Below the pieces are notes generated by a model that saw nothing but the letters and a program-made list of their open reading frames with translations, did no database searches and was not told the origin of the DNA. Both the position numbers and the translations under genes were made by a program. This document shows positions 1 through 10,900 of a stretch of 64,000 nt of DNA, piece after piece (within the stretch, counting starts at the first letter, position 1; each line of letters starts with the position of its first letter). The DNA is from Halichondria panicea (taxonomy: Eukaryota; Porifera; Demospongiae; Suberitida; Halichondriidae): positions 750,800-814,799 of the forward strand of contig NC_087388.1 of assembly GCF_963675165.1 (NCBI RefSeq), given 5' to 3'.

Positions 1-253
1 AATTGTGCCCCCCCCTATACATGTGTGTAACTGTGCCCCCCCTCCCCCATACATGTGTGTAATTGTGCCCCCCCCTATACATGTGTGTAACTGTGCCCCC
101 CCTCCCCCATACATGTGTGTAATTGTGCCCCCCCCTATACATGTGTGTAATTGTGCCCCCCCTATACATGTGTGTAATTGTGCCCCCCCCTATACATGTG
201 TGTAACTGTGCCCCCCCCATACATGTGTGTAACTGTGCCCCCCCATACATGTG
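1..253. repeat. C-rich minisatellite
   Basis: About nine imperfect units of 28-33 bp, each a tacatgtgtgtaaYtgtg core followed by a run of 7-9 C. Open frames across it are repeat artefacts (His-Val-Cys-Asn-Cys and similar). The last unit runs into the splice acceptor of the first visible FCP1 exon, so the repeat supplies that intron's pyrimidine tract. Confidence 0.9.
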
Positions 254-256
254 TAG

Positions 257-1046
257 GTCCCATGTGGTGAGTGTAGAGATGAGGTGTGAGCACAGTGTGG
301 TAGTCTATGACCTTTGTACTGACTGTGGACTCAACCTACGCAAGTGAGCAAAGTAGCATTACAATGCATGCGTGGATACCTAGACATTACAGTTAATTAA
401 GGCAAGTCATAATAATTCATTTGTTTGGACTTGTGTTAGCAGGCCACCCTCTATAATACAGCCAGGTTAATGGGCCTCAAAGTCTCTCCATAGCATGTGT
501 TTGGGCCTGTGTTAGCATCCCACCTCTTCATTACAGCCACTGTTGGTCTGCCCACGGGTCCACTATATATCTACATGTTTACATATGTAGGCCATCATGT
601 TGTTATTGCTACTCTCGATCACCTTCATGTTTATGTGCATGTACGTACTGAGTATTTTAATACTGTTGTGTTTGCAGAGGTAAGAGTGGTCCACCGGTGC
701 GACCAGGTGGCCCCACCTCTGACAGGATCAGTATGGTGCACGGCATACCAGAGATACAGATCAGCAGAGAGGTGAGGTCATCTCTAACCATAGTACAATT
801 GAACTCCCTAGGAGCTACAGAATGCATATCTTGCCTCATTGAACTTTCACGCTCTAGACCAAATTTATGTCCCCCCACTACTGTATGATAAAAACACATG
901 CTACTACATTTTATCCTCATCACTTATTGACGAACGTTTAGGTATTTGGTGTACCTCTACAAGAGTGAGAAAACGGCTAGCCTCCTTCACAGGCTTACTT
1001 TATTTATATCTTCGCTCCCTAGAATGTATATGTGATACCCCCCCCC

Positions 1047-1081
<35 letters not shown>

Positions 1082-4010
1082 GGAGGCAGAGTTGCTTGGT
1101 AACAAAGACAAGCTGCGGCTACTCTCCAGTCGGAAACTTGCCCTGATCATAGACCTGGACCAGACACTCATACACACATCAGTGGACCCCAACGTTGAGC
1201 CTGGACTACCCGTAAGTACCTCCTCTCCTAGACAGCTGTAGTTACACTCATAGCTCCTAATCTCGAGAAGATTCTAAGCCAATATTAAGAGCTTTCAAAC
1301 CCCCCTCTCTCGTTAAGATGATGATTGTATGTACAGTACATAACTGCATTTGTTTCTTATGGTACTGTTTAGACATAGCTACATGTACCATATTACTAGA
1401 ATGTTTTGCGAGTGAAAAACCTTTTGTGAATGACCGAGCCAAATGAGCAGAAATTTTGACAATTTGCTATTTAACTTTTACGATCTGGCAAGGATCGTGA
1501 TGTCATACAGTACAAGGTTTTTGCGATTATATTTTTACGAAGCGATCAACGCACACAAAATTCGTTTATGTTTGATGCTCGCAACATCCTACATGTTAGT
1601 AATACAGTACGGTATACCTGTTTGCTGAATGTACCCTGAACCTGTGTGTAAAAGTCAGACTGTTGCCCCAGGTTATCTGAAACACCTAGCAAGTGACTAG
1701 ATTAGCTTAGGTTGCTAGTGCCACTGTAACAATGTTTTGCTAGGGAAAACTATCCAGTATAACAATATCCCTCCCCCCCCTCCTCCCTGTACAGGATGTG
1801 TACGGGTTTAGGCTCCCTGGTCACTCGATGCTCTACCATTGTCGTCTGCGTCCTCACGCTCGCCAGTTCCTACTCACCGTGTCCAAGTACTACGAGACGC
1901 ACGTGTTCACCATGGGGACCAAACTGTATGCTGCCAGTGTGACTCATATTCTGGACCCAGACAAGAAGCTGTTCCACGGGAGGATCATCTCGAGAGACGA
2001 CTGCTTTGATCCTCACTCCAAAGCTCTTAGACTCAAGTACGTGTAGGGGTAGGGTGTGTGTGTGTGGATGAGGAGAGGGTTATACATGTAGTTCAACAGT
2101 TACTATTGTTTTGTTGTGATTCCAATAGAGGTGCTGCATTTTTAAATATTTCTGTAGCTTGTGCACTAAGCCACTGATAATTAGATATACCTTTTACCAA
2201 TACCTTTTACCACCCACACAGGTCTGTGTTCCCGTGTGGCGATGCAATGGTTGCCATTATCGACGATCGAGAAGATGTTTGGAGGAACTGTCCTAACCTC
2301 ATTCACGTTAAGCCGTACGTCTTTTTTGCTGGAACGTCCGACATCAACGCCCCACCAGGGTCACACCCTTCACGCCCTCACACAAAGAACACCCCCTCCA
2401 CAGCATCACATGTTACACACCCTCACACATCAACAAACACAAATACCGATTCGAACCTCACCAGCCCCTCCAAGAATGCCTCCCCTATTCAACTGTCTCC
2501 TACCAAACACATACCTGTACAAAAAGTTGAAGGTCCCTCTCAGTCCACCATAGACCCGGCGGTCCAATCCGAAAAAGTTGACTCCAGTTCTTCGAGCAAC
2601 TCAGATAGTGATCGTGACGACACGAGCAGTAGTAGCAGTAGCAGTGTGGACGATACTGTGTTTGATGCTCTAGAGAACAGTCCAACAGAGCCTTCAAACA
2701 ATGAGCTAATTTCAGCCGAAGCCCTGCAACTCCCCACTACAGCTGAGCCTCTCATCACCACGCCGACCTTTGACCTGATAAAGGACAAGAAAGTCGACGT
2801 TCAAATCACCACATCGACCTTTGACCTGATAAAGGACAAGAAAGCCGATGTTCAAATCGCCACGCCGACCTTTGAACTGATAAAGGACAAGAAAGCCGAC
2901 GTTAAAGTTACAGCTGGAAGCATCGAAATCGATCCCAAAATGGATTTATCCGAGAGTGATGCAATGGACACAGAGGTTGATAGCCAAGCAGTACTAATAC
3001 CTACGGAAACACCCCCTATTAAAGGCAAAGCTCGAAATATTGAAGACCCAGATCACTTTCTCCTTGATTTGACGGAGACCCTGAAGCGAGTTCATAAAAT
3101 GTTCTACTCTGAGTTCAAAGCAACGAGTCAGCAATCCCATAACCTCGCTACTCCGGACTTGAAGCAAATTATTCCTGAAATACGTCGTTCTGTTCTAAAA
3201 GGCACGAAGATCCTGTTCACTGGAGTGATTCCAACCAACCTGCCAGTGGAGAAGTCTCCTGAATGGAACACGGCGAGGGCATTTGGAGCATCCATTCACG
3301 ATCGATTTGTATACGGGCTGACTAGCTCCAACCCACGCAAAGCCATACAAGCCACCACACACGTTATAGTCGGGAGACCAGGTACCTCCAAGTTACGTGA
3401 GGCTAGGAGAATCTCCGGTATTAAGATTGTGAGCCCCAAGTGGTTGTGGAGCTGTGCTGAGCAGTGGAAGTTAGTTGATGAAAGGGGCTTCCCCATTCAA
3501 CTCGAAGACCAGGAACAGATCCATATCAAACCACTCATAAAATCTCCCAAAATAACCACTCCAGGACACCGAACTGATTTGAAAGACAGTACTCATACTC
3601 GTTGTGAAGATGATGTATTCGACCAAGACCTGGCACTTGCCGAGAAAACGTCTCAAAAAAGTAGAATTCCTGAGAGGCAATTGTCCATAGGCTCTGTATC
3701 TGACGAGGAGCTAGAGAGGATGAATGCTGAGGTGGATGCTGAGATAGACGTGTCCAGTGGATCCAGCTCTAACGAAGGTGATGTCTCGAGGTTGGTGGAA
3801 GCTATGGACGAGGATGTCTCGCTATCGTATGACAAGTCCGCCGGGAGTAGTCTGATTGGAGAGAATGGTCGTAAACGAAAACACGACGATGTGTCCAGCT
3901 CGTCTGATAACAGCCCCCATTCTCTGGGACTACTCGATGAATCAGTGGATGTGAGTGAGAGCAGCGATGGAGACAGTGGGGACGAACTAGCTAAACTGTT
4001 AGGAACATGA
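257..4010 (+). CDS. CTDP1: RNA polymerase II CTD phosphatase FCP1 (5' end outside window)
   Basis: Removes phosphate from the heptad-repeat C-terminal domain of the largest Pol II subunit in the nucleus, recycling the polymerase. Exons: 257-343, 678-771, 1083-1211, 1795-2036, 2222-4010; phases join throughout. The first visible exon matches the conserved Cys-containing segment before the catalytic domain (LCTDCGLNL); the second has the family's ISMVHGIPE stretch. Exon 3 carries the catalytic DLDQT motif (1152-1166) and the last exon the IIDDREDVW motif of the FCP/SCP phosphatase fold. A BRCT domain lies at about 3190-3500 (ILFTG to WLWSC), followed by an acidic Ser/Asp-rich tail ending DELAKLLGT. 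The Ser/Thr-rich linker contains three 17-residue repeats. The start codon and N-terminal lipoyl-like part lie upstream of the window. Identification is secure; the acceptor of the first exon is less certain. Confidence 0.95.
1038..1081. repeat. C12 then (AC)n microsatellite
   Basis: Twelve C followed by about 16 AC dinucleotides. It directly precedes the AAG acceptor of the FCP1 exon that carries the DLDQT active site and serves as an unusual purine-interrupted tract. Confidence 0.9.
1387..1615. mobile_element. MITE family 1 in FCP1 intron 3
   Basis: Terminal inverted repeats, degenerate here, around ACCATATTACTAGAATG at the left and the complement of ataccgtactgtattac at the right, with a shared gcgagcatcaaac subterminal motif. 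Other copies are at 5011-5223 and 37660-37876; one left-truncated copy lies at about 16955-17162. No coding capacity. Confidence 0.7.
2754..2906 (+). repeat. Three 51-bp in-frame repeats in the FCP1 linker
   Basis: Units begin at 2754, 2805 and 2856 and encode a TFDLIKDKKADVQI-like 17-residue repeat between the phosphatase domain and the BRCT domain. They differ at a few codons. The truncated FCP1 copy at 17284-18465 lacks them through an internal deletion. Confidence 0.9.
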
Positions 4011-4154
4011 TTTTATGCAATGCATAATTATTATTCGTTGTTGTGCTGTTATTGTGCAATGTCTGTTTTGTTTGTTGTTTATAATCCGCGGCTATCAATC
4101 GGAACATAGGTAAACTTTTTCGGAAAATAGTCGCCTTTCTACCTCCGGGGAATT

Positions 4155-4190
4155 AGGCGTGGTCTCCGTCTAAGTGAATGCGTGGGTGTA
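4155..4190 (+). promoter_or_regulatory. Conserved block upstream of Skeletor-like genes
   Basis: The block ggcgtggtctccgtctaag followed by tgaatg.gtggg.gta occurs before all four signal-peptide exons: here, about 16090-16127, about 18636-18670 and about 35997-36034. In three cases it is about 107-126 bp from the ATG, consistent with a proximal promoter or 5' UTR element. Here it is about 740 bp away because of the insertion at 4208-4822. Function is inferred from conservation only. Confidence 0.45.
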
Positions 4191-4207
4191 CGTGGCAGTA
4201 GTACAAG

Positions 4208-4822
4208 TAGCCTCCTTCACAAGGCCTAAACAATTAGGAAGAGCGGCCTGGAATCGAGGCTATAGTATAAGTAGCCTCCTTCACAAGGCCTGCTACTGAC
4301 TGTTCGCGCATCCGCAAAATTATTGGATAATATTCCCGTAATGTTTCCCATTAAACTGAATTTTACCCGAATTATATCCTGAATAACATATACAGACAAA
4401 GAATACTCTTCATAAAGTCAGACACAGAGCTATATAGCTAGCTAGCTAGAGACAGAGCTGTATTGGTTACAGCAGCAATTTCTTTCTGATAGAGTCGACT
4501 TTCACCAAGGTTAAGTTAGTGTCAGATGGGGGTGGCCTATCCATATAGGCTATTGTCAGCCTTCCCCTCCGTTCAGAGGATTGTTATTCACACTGTTGCA
4601 GGCTGTGAGTCCTTTGTTAACATAGTAGGCTAAGGGTAGCTATTAGAATGCTATCACACGGGCTAGAAACCTTCACAATCACACTTCTTTCCACTTTCTT
4701 CAATCCACTTCCGTTCTTTGTGACGTCATTGTTTTACTGAGCAAGTACAATGGTATCCGAATTACCCACTTTCTGGGTAATAGATGGCGCATCTCTTCTA
4801 GGAAGAGCGGCCTGGAATCGAG
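4208..4822. mobile_element. Composite insertion in the A1 promoter region
   Basis: About 615 bp absent from the matching place before A2 (18660-18690). It starts TAGCCTCCTTCACAAGGCC and ends GGCCTGGAATCGAG, and is flanked by near-identical tagtacaag / tagtataag, a possible 9-bp target duplication. A second tagcctccttcacaaggcc lies inside at about 4270, so it may be nested. No ORF of note. Together with its flanks it fills the FCP1-A1 intergenic space (4011-4900). Confidence 0.6.
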
Positions 4823-4900
4823 TAGTATAAGAAGAGATGCATCCATTCACAGATCCATTCTTTACAACCTTATGCATGCAATAGAGTGATAGAGTGCAGC

Positions 4901-7900
4901 ATGTATTGGAGTGTGTTTGTCACCGTCCTGCTTGCCTTTTCCTTCAAGGCTACTAATGGTGAGTGAAAGGATTAGCTATATACTAGGCCTATAGCTAATA
5001 CAATATTGCTATACCGTATTATGCGGGTGAAAAACCTTTGCAAATGAACCAAATCAGCAGAAAATTTGATCTTTTGCGATCTATAACTATTGTGTTCTGG
5101 CAAGGATCGTGTGTATTTACTAGTAATAATTTAGGTTTTGCGGGTTTTATTGATGCGAATTGATCAACCCTCGCAAAATTTGCAAATGTTTGATGCTCGC
5201 AAAACGTTCTAGTAATACGGTATTGAGAATGTCACACTAATATTGACTGACTGTGGAAAATTGACTCTTTATATGTACATCACATACATGTTGTACACCT
5301 ATTGTGTATTCAATGTATCGATGCAGGTCAGGTCAAGGACATACTGATTGGTACACTCCCCAACTTCCAACACGGCATAGAAGGGCAGCTGTATCTAAGG
5401 GATACAAAAACACTTGTCATTGAGAACTTCTCCTATGATGGACTCGGAGTAGGTATGTGGGCTGCATGAATCCCCATAGCAAAGATCAGATGCATGCATA
5501 TCAAAGATCATAGCAAAGATCAGATGCATGCATAACAAAGATCATAGCAAAGATCAGATGCATGCATAACAAAGATCATAGCAAAGATCAGAGCATGATT
5601 AGGGGTTGGTAGATTATGCTCAAGATATTACCTATTATGCTACTCTTTTATGCTCAAGTAAACAGCCTATTATTCTTTTCAAATAGCCTATTATTCCCAC
5701 ATTATTCCTCCAAAGCACAACATAGGACCCATGTCGTCACACAAGTAACATCAAACTATAAATAATTGCCATGTGACTCTATCTACTATAATAGAATTGC
5801 AAGGAGATAATTAACCACCAGCACTTCCAAATGTTTATACTATGACTCGTACTGACCTGTATTTGTGTGAAACCTGCCTATTATTCTAATAAATATGCCT
5901 ATTATGCCAGCATAATTCTCAGAGCATGGACAGGATGTATAGCAATGCAAAGATCATAACAAAAGATCATAACAAAAGATCATAGCAAAGATCTAACCTC
6001 GATCCCAGGCCGAGTTTTCGCTTTTATATTTATAACGGTTAGGCGAACAACTAGGCCTGGTACTAGTTGTCTGCGCATGCGTCAAATTTTCATTGTATTT
6101 GTGGTCAGCAAAAATAATTATTTAATAAATCGAAATTTGTACACAGAAAATGCACGGAGTGAGTACACAAAAGATGCACATAGGGAGCTGCTTCACAAGG
6201 GCCTGGGGAGTTGCCAGTTGTGCTGCAGCACGATTACAGTGACCCAGGGCAACTTTAGGATGATTAAATGCCTTCAAATTACATTTCAAAAATATTTAGC
6301 AGGCTGCTGGACTTCTCTGATTCTAGGCCCCAACTCGTAACTCAGTTAAATTTTGCTTAAGAAAACGTAGATTCTCTTGATGCCTCTGAGGTACCCAGCA
6401 ACGCTCGAACGAGCAGGTCATGCATACTCCAGTCCTGTGAGTATAGGACAATATTAAAAGAAACCAAAGACGGTTAAACCCTTACCTCAAACTGTCCAGT
6501 CTCGTCCGTTAGTATAGCCAAGAGGAGCACTGTTGGGATAGCTGGATATTAGCCATTGCTCCTGTACAGAGAAGTACGTGTAGATCTATACATATTAAAT
6601 TTCTCGTATTAAACAGGTTATAGTGTCATTGTCGACAAGCTGAGGATGGCAGCACCAAGTTCTCTAGCTCACACTCTTTACTTGATCCACCATATTAATG
6701 ATGAAACTATAGTCTACCTAGATCTTGCCAAACATGAACAAGACTTGATAGCATATAGGGCCCACACAAAAATATCTGACCTTAACAAGCTTGACAAAGC
6801 TTCTATACCTCTTCCCTTGTTGTTCAGTCTTCAGAATAATGTTTTCTAAGCTTCAGAGAAGAGAGAAGCTTCAACTAAGAGCCATTCCAATTGATTCCAA
6901 TAATGATAAAACGGGAACTGACTTCTAGTACACGATAGTTGTCACGAAAGTGAACGAGAATATCCATTCGTCAGAATCTGACGAACGACTGACGCATGCG
7001 CAGACAACTAGTACCAGGCCTAGTTGTTCGCCTAACCGTTATAAAAGCAAAAACTCGGCCTGGGATCGAGGCTAAGCAAAGATCATGCATGATGCATGCA
7101 TAACAACGATCATAACAAAGATCATAGCAAAGATCAGAGCATGGATCAGAATGCATAGCAAAGATCATGCCTTGGATGTATATAATTATAGCACTAATAG
7201 TCCACTGCGAGTTGTGTGTATATATATATGGAAGTATTATTGTGTTTAAAATAAAAATGAAAAATGTTGTATTTTTGCAACACTGTGTTTTGTTTTGTAT
7301 ACGGTTTTATAATGAGAATTGAGCTTGCATGCAGTGCACAAAATACTTTTAGCTACCGTATAGCGTGTATATTTTGAGGGTATATACATGTACCGCGAAC
7401 ATTTATAATCGCGAATTTAATATCGCATGCATGCATGCATGCTGTAAAAAGGCTGCTATTCCACGAAAATTAAATCTGTGAAAACCTTTCTAAAGGCATT
7501 TCCGCGAAAATTTATACCCTCGAAATAATACCCGCTATACGGTATATAGGCCATTATTGGTTGGACATTATTATCGGTAATTTGGACAAGAATTTTCATA
7601 CACAGTATTTTACAGTGCACTTGGCGTTGCAGCATGCATACATGGCCGTATCTCCTGATCTGGCAACTTTTAACACGTTACATGGAAGATTGAGCACACC
7701 CGCACTGGCTGACCATATGCTATTTTGCTAAGCAGCTTGACATGTTAATTGCATGGAAATTGACCAGTGCATATGGCAGCTGTGCCTCATAAACCTGTGC
7801 CAACATAAACAGTTTTACTTTTGCAAATGCAAGTATTACAAATGGCTATGTATAAATAAAGTCCAAAGTGAAATATCATGCATGCATTTATTTGACCTCT

Positions 7901-10900
7901 ATATACAGACACCTTTCTTTACTACTTCAAGCCTGGCCAGCAGGCTGTGCACGGTCAAGGGATCGTCATTCCTGTGCCGGGTGGAAAGTAAGAAGCACCT
8001 ATATACAATGTATATATACATTCTTTGAGTGCCACAATTGATCCCTTAAAAATTACCTTCCTTCGTATGACTTTTGTGTTATCTGCACAGCCCTGCTGAT
8101 GGTAGCTTTGTGAGAGGACGTCGCTATAGTAGAGAGCAGTTGGTGATTGATTTGCCCGAGGGCACAGATGCGTGTGACATTGGGGAGCTGACCATTTGGT
8201 GTCGACCGTTTGGAACATACTTTTCATCCATCACGCTTAATCATGACATTTTATTTGTGAGTCCTGCATGCAAGTTGTGTAACCAGTACAGCTGTTGTAC
8301 TCTTTTGAAGTGGTTGTGACTGCATGTGAAGTCACGGCACACTCACTTGTATAGGGTTAATATTTGACATGACCATATATGGCTATAATATAGGCACAAT
8401 CATCAGAAATTCTAACCATGCATGCACATTCGCTTCAGTTGCACAATGCATGGAATTGAAGTCACGGCACACTCACTTGTATAGGGTTTAATTATGTGAC
8501 ATGACCATATATGGCTATAATATAGGCATAATCATCAGAAATTCTAACCATGCATGCACGTTTGCTTCAGTTGCACAATGCATGTAATTGACTACACTTG
8601 AATGCAGTTTAGAGCCACTTAACTTGTGGTTTACCATAGAACGCGCTGTATAGTGAGTGCCTATTTTTATAGCTACTATACTATATTCATCTACATGCAC
8701 ATGCAGCGCTGTGATAGACCATAGATCTAGTATTATATCTATGGATAGACCTAGCAAAATACCACAAAACCACCATACAATGTTGCTATGCATGCAACCA
8801 GGCAGGAGTATGCTCCTGATGCAACCAACCTGTGTCCTGAGCCATGCAGTGATGGCTGTAACACGATAATTTTGTACTGTGCTTTGTGGCAAGTTTGAGG
8901 CAAATGGTAATCTGACTTGAGGTTATAATTATAGTGTTACAGTTTACATAAGACCTACTGAAGTGGTTTACTCAGTTGCACTTATCTCAAGTACAATTTA
9001 CCAAAATCCCAAGCGAGCTGCAAAGGGCAGCACCAGAGATCAAAGACATGCACCTTTGAGTTGTGTAATTTATGCAAACCACCAACCTGTATGGGCCATC
9101 TGGCCATCTGGCATATACCCACGCAGGCTCCAGACTGCCCTTAGATGGCCCTTATAATGATCCATCCAAACATTTTTATGGCTGTTATATACACCAGATG
9201 GTACACCCACCCTGCCTTACATCTATAACTGGGAGGCCATATAGATGGCCCTTATAATGATCCATCCAAACATTTTTATGGCTGTTATATACACCAGATG
9301 GTACACCCACCCTGCCTTACATCTATAACTGGGAGGCCATATAGGGTAATTTTCGTTGGCGCAAATTTTCGTATGAACTGCTACCCAATTAAGTATTTGT
9401 ACAGCTCAGGATAGTTACGTCGAACGTACTAGGTAGAATAATTTCTTCTTAGTTTTAATTGCATGTGATGCTCTACAATACGTAATAATTATACAAAAAT
9501 GTCCACCATACGAAATCTCGCTATACGGTATTCTATACTTAAAGCAATTGTAGGTATGTTTGTAGTTGATAAACAGTATACTGAGATCATAATTATATAC
9601 ACAGTACTATTTTGTGTATTTTCACAGGAGGAGCGTGCAGGACCCGATGAAGAATGTCTCATCAAGGTAGGACTGCGTTTAGTATATACTACGTATAATT
9701 ATAATCATAGTCACGGTGCACAAATAAAATGCTGAGTCGATCATTTTAACATATACGTACAATCTGCATGCATACACTAACATTCACTTACTGATATGTG
9801 GTCTCTCCATTACAGGGAAGAGGTTGGTTAGACCCCCAGCGGTTCAGTAGTATTGTGGTAAGCTAAGCTAACTTACCATTATTGCCCTTCTTCCCCCAGT
9901 TCCTTCCACTGATAAGCCATCAGTTGAGACTACTACTAAAGGTTAGTTGACACTCATAGCCATGTGCATAATGATATGTTTCATAATTGCTTCCCCCCGT
10001 AACTCATTCAGAAGAAGCTGTCACTACTGAAGGTGAGATATGCACATTGATCACATAATTATATACATGTATATAGCTTTAATAAACTATATAAGAGTGT
10101 GTCCCTATGCACCCTCACCTTGTATATATAGTGTCTGACATTGAGAGGGTAATCGTACCTCCTGTCCAGGTCCCTGCGATCAGTTGAACTGCCCTTCTTA
10201 CACTACTTGTGAGATGATTCCAGGTGTAGGTACAAATTCATCTATATCCATGTTTCCTTTCTGCCTTCCGTCCTGTGAGCTGGAGAATGGTGGATGTGCT
10301 GAAGACGAGATCTGTTCTCTTGTGGAACAACTTTGCCCTTCTAATGGGCCTTGTCAAACTACTGTGCAGTGCTCTCCTGCAGGTAATCAATTGTTAATGG
10401 AGCTAGAGTTTATAATTATAAGAGTGTCTCCACCACTTACCGTGTCTGACATTGAGAGTGTATTCGTACCTCTGTCCAGGTCCCTGTGATCAGTTGAACT
10501 GCCCTTCTTACACTACTTGTGAGATGATTCCAGGTGTAGGTACAAATTCATCTATATCCATGTTTCCTTTCTGCCTCCCGTCCTGTGAGTTGGAGAATGG
10601 TGGATGTGCTGAGGACGAGGTCTGTTCTCTTGTGGAACAACTTTGCCCTTCTAATGGACCTTGTCCAACTACTGTGCAGTGCTCTCCTGCAGGTAATCGC
10701 TTGTTAATAGAGTTAGTGTAAAAGCTCCTATAAGAGTGTGTCCCCATGCACCCTCACCTTAATTGTATATATAGTGTCTGACATTGAGAGTGTATTCGTA
10801 CCTCTGTCCAGGTCCCTGCGATCAGTTGAACTGTCCCTCTTACACTACTTGTGAGATGATTCCAGGTGTAGGTACAAATTCATCTATGTCCATGTTTCCT

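Larger units (their letters stand above)
5327..8256 (+). other. DM13 domain of A1 (three exons)
   Basis: Exons 5327-5452, 7909-7987 and 8091-8256 encode GTLPNFQHGIEGQLYLRDTK, then FLYYFKPGQQAVHG and IPVPGGK, then SREQLVIDLPEG and ACDIGELTIWCRPF. The order strand, FxYY, PVPGG, Cys-x6-TIWC matches the DM13 fold, with two Cys in the last exon. The same three-exon structure and phases recur in A2 (18994-20746) and C (36335-38907). The two introns hold A1-specific insertions. Confidence 0.8.

Noticed and set aside
5-347. Overlapping plus-strand ORFs with repeated IHVCNCAPP / YMCVIVPP
   Set aside because: Translation of the minisatellite; only the last part (257-343) is coding, in another context, as an FCP1 exon.
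6077-6849. ORFs of 87 and 67 aa inside the 1.08-kb TIR element as a transposase
   Set aside because: Too short, one overlaps the TIR, and no DDE-type motifs are visible.
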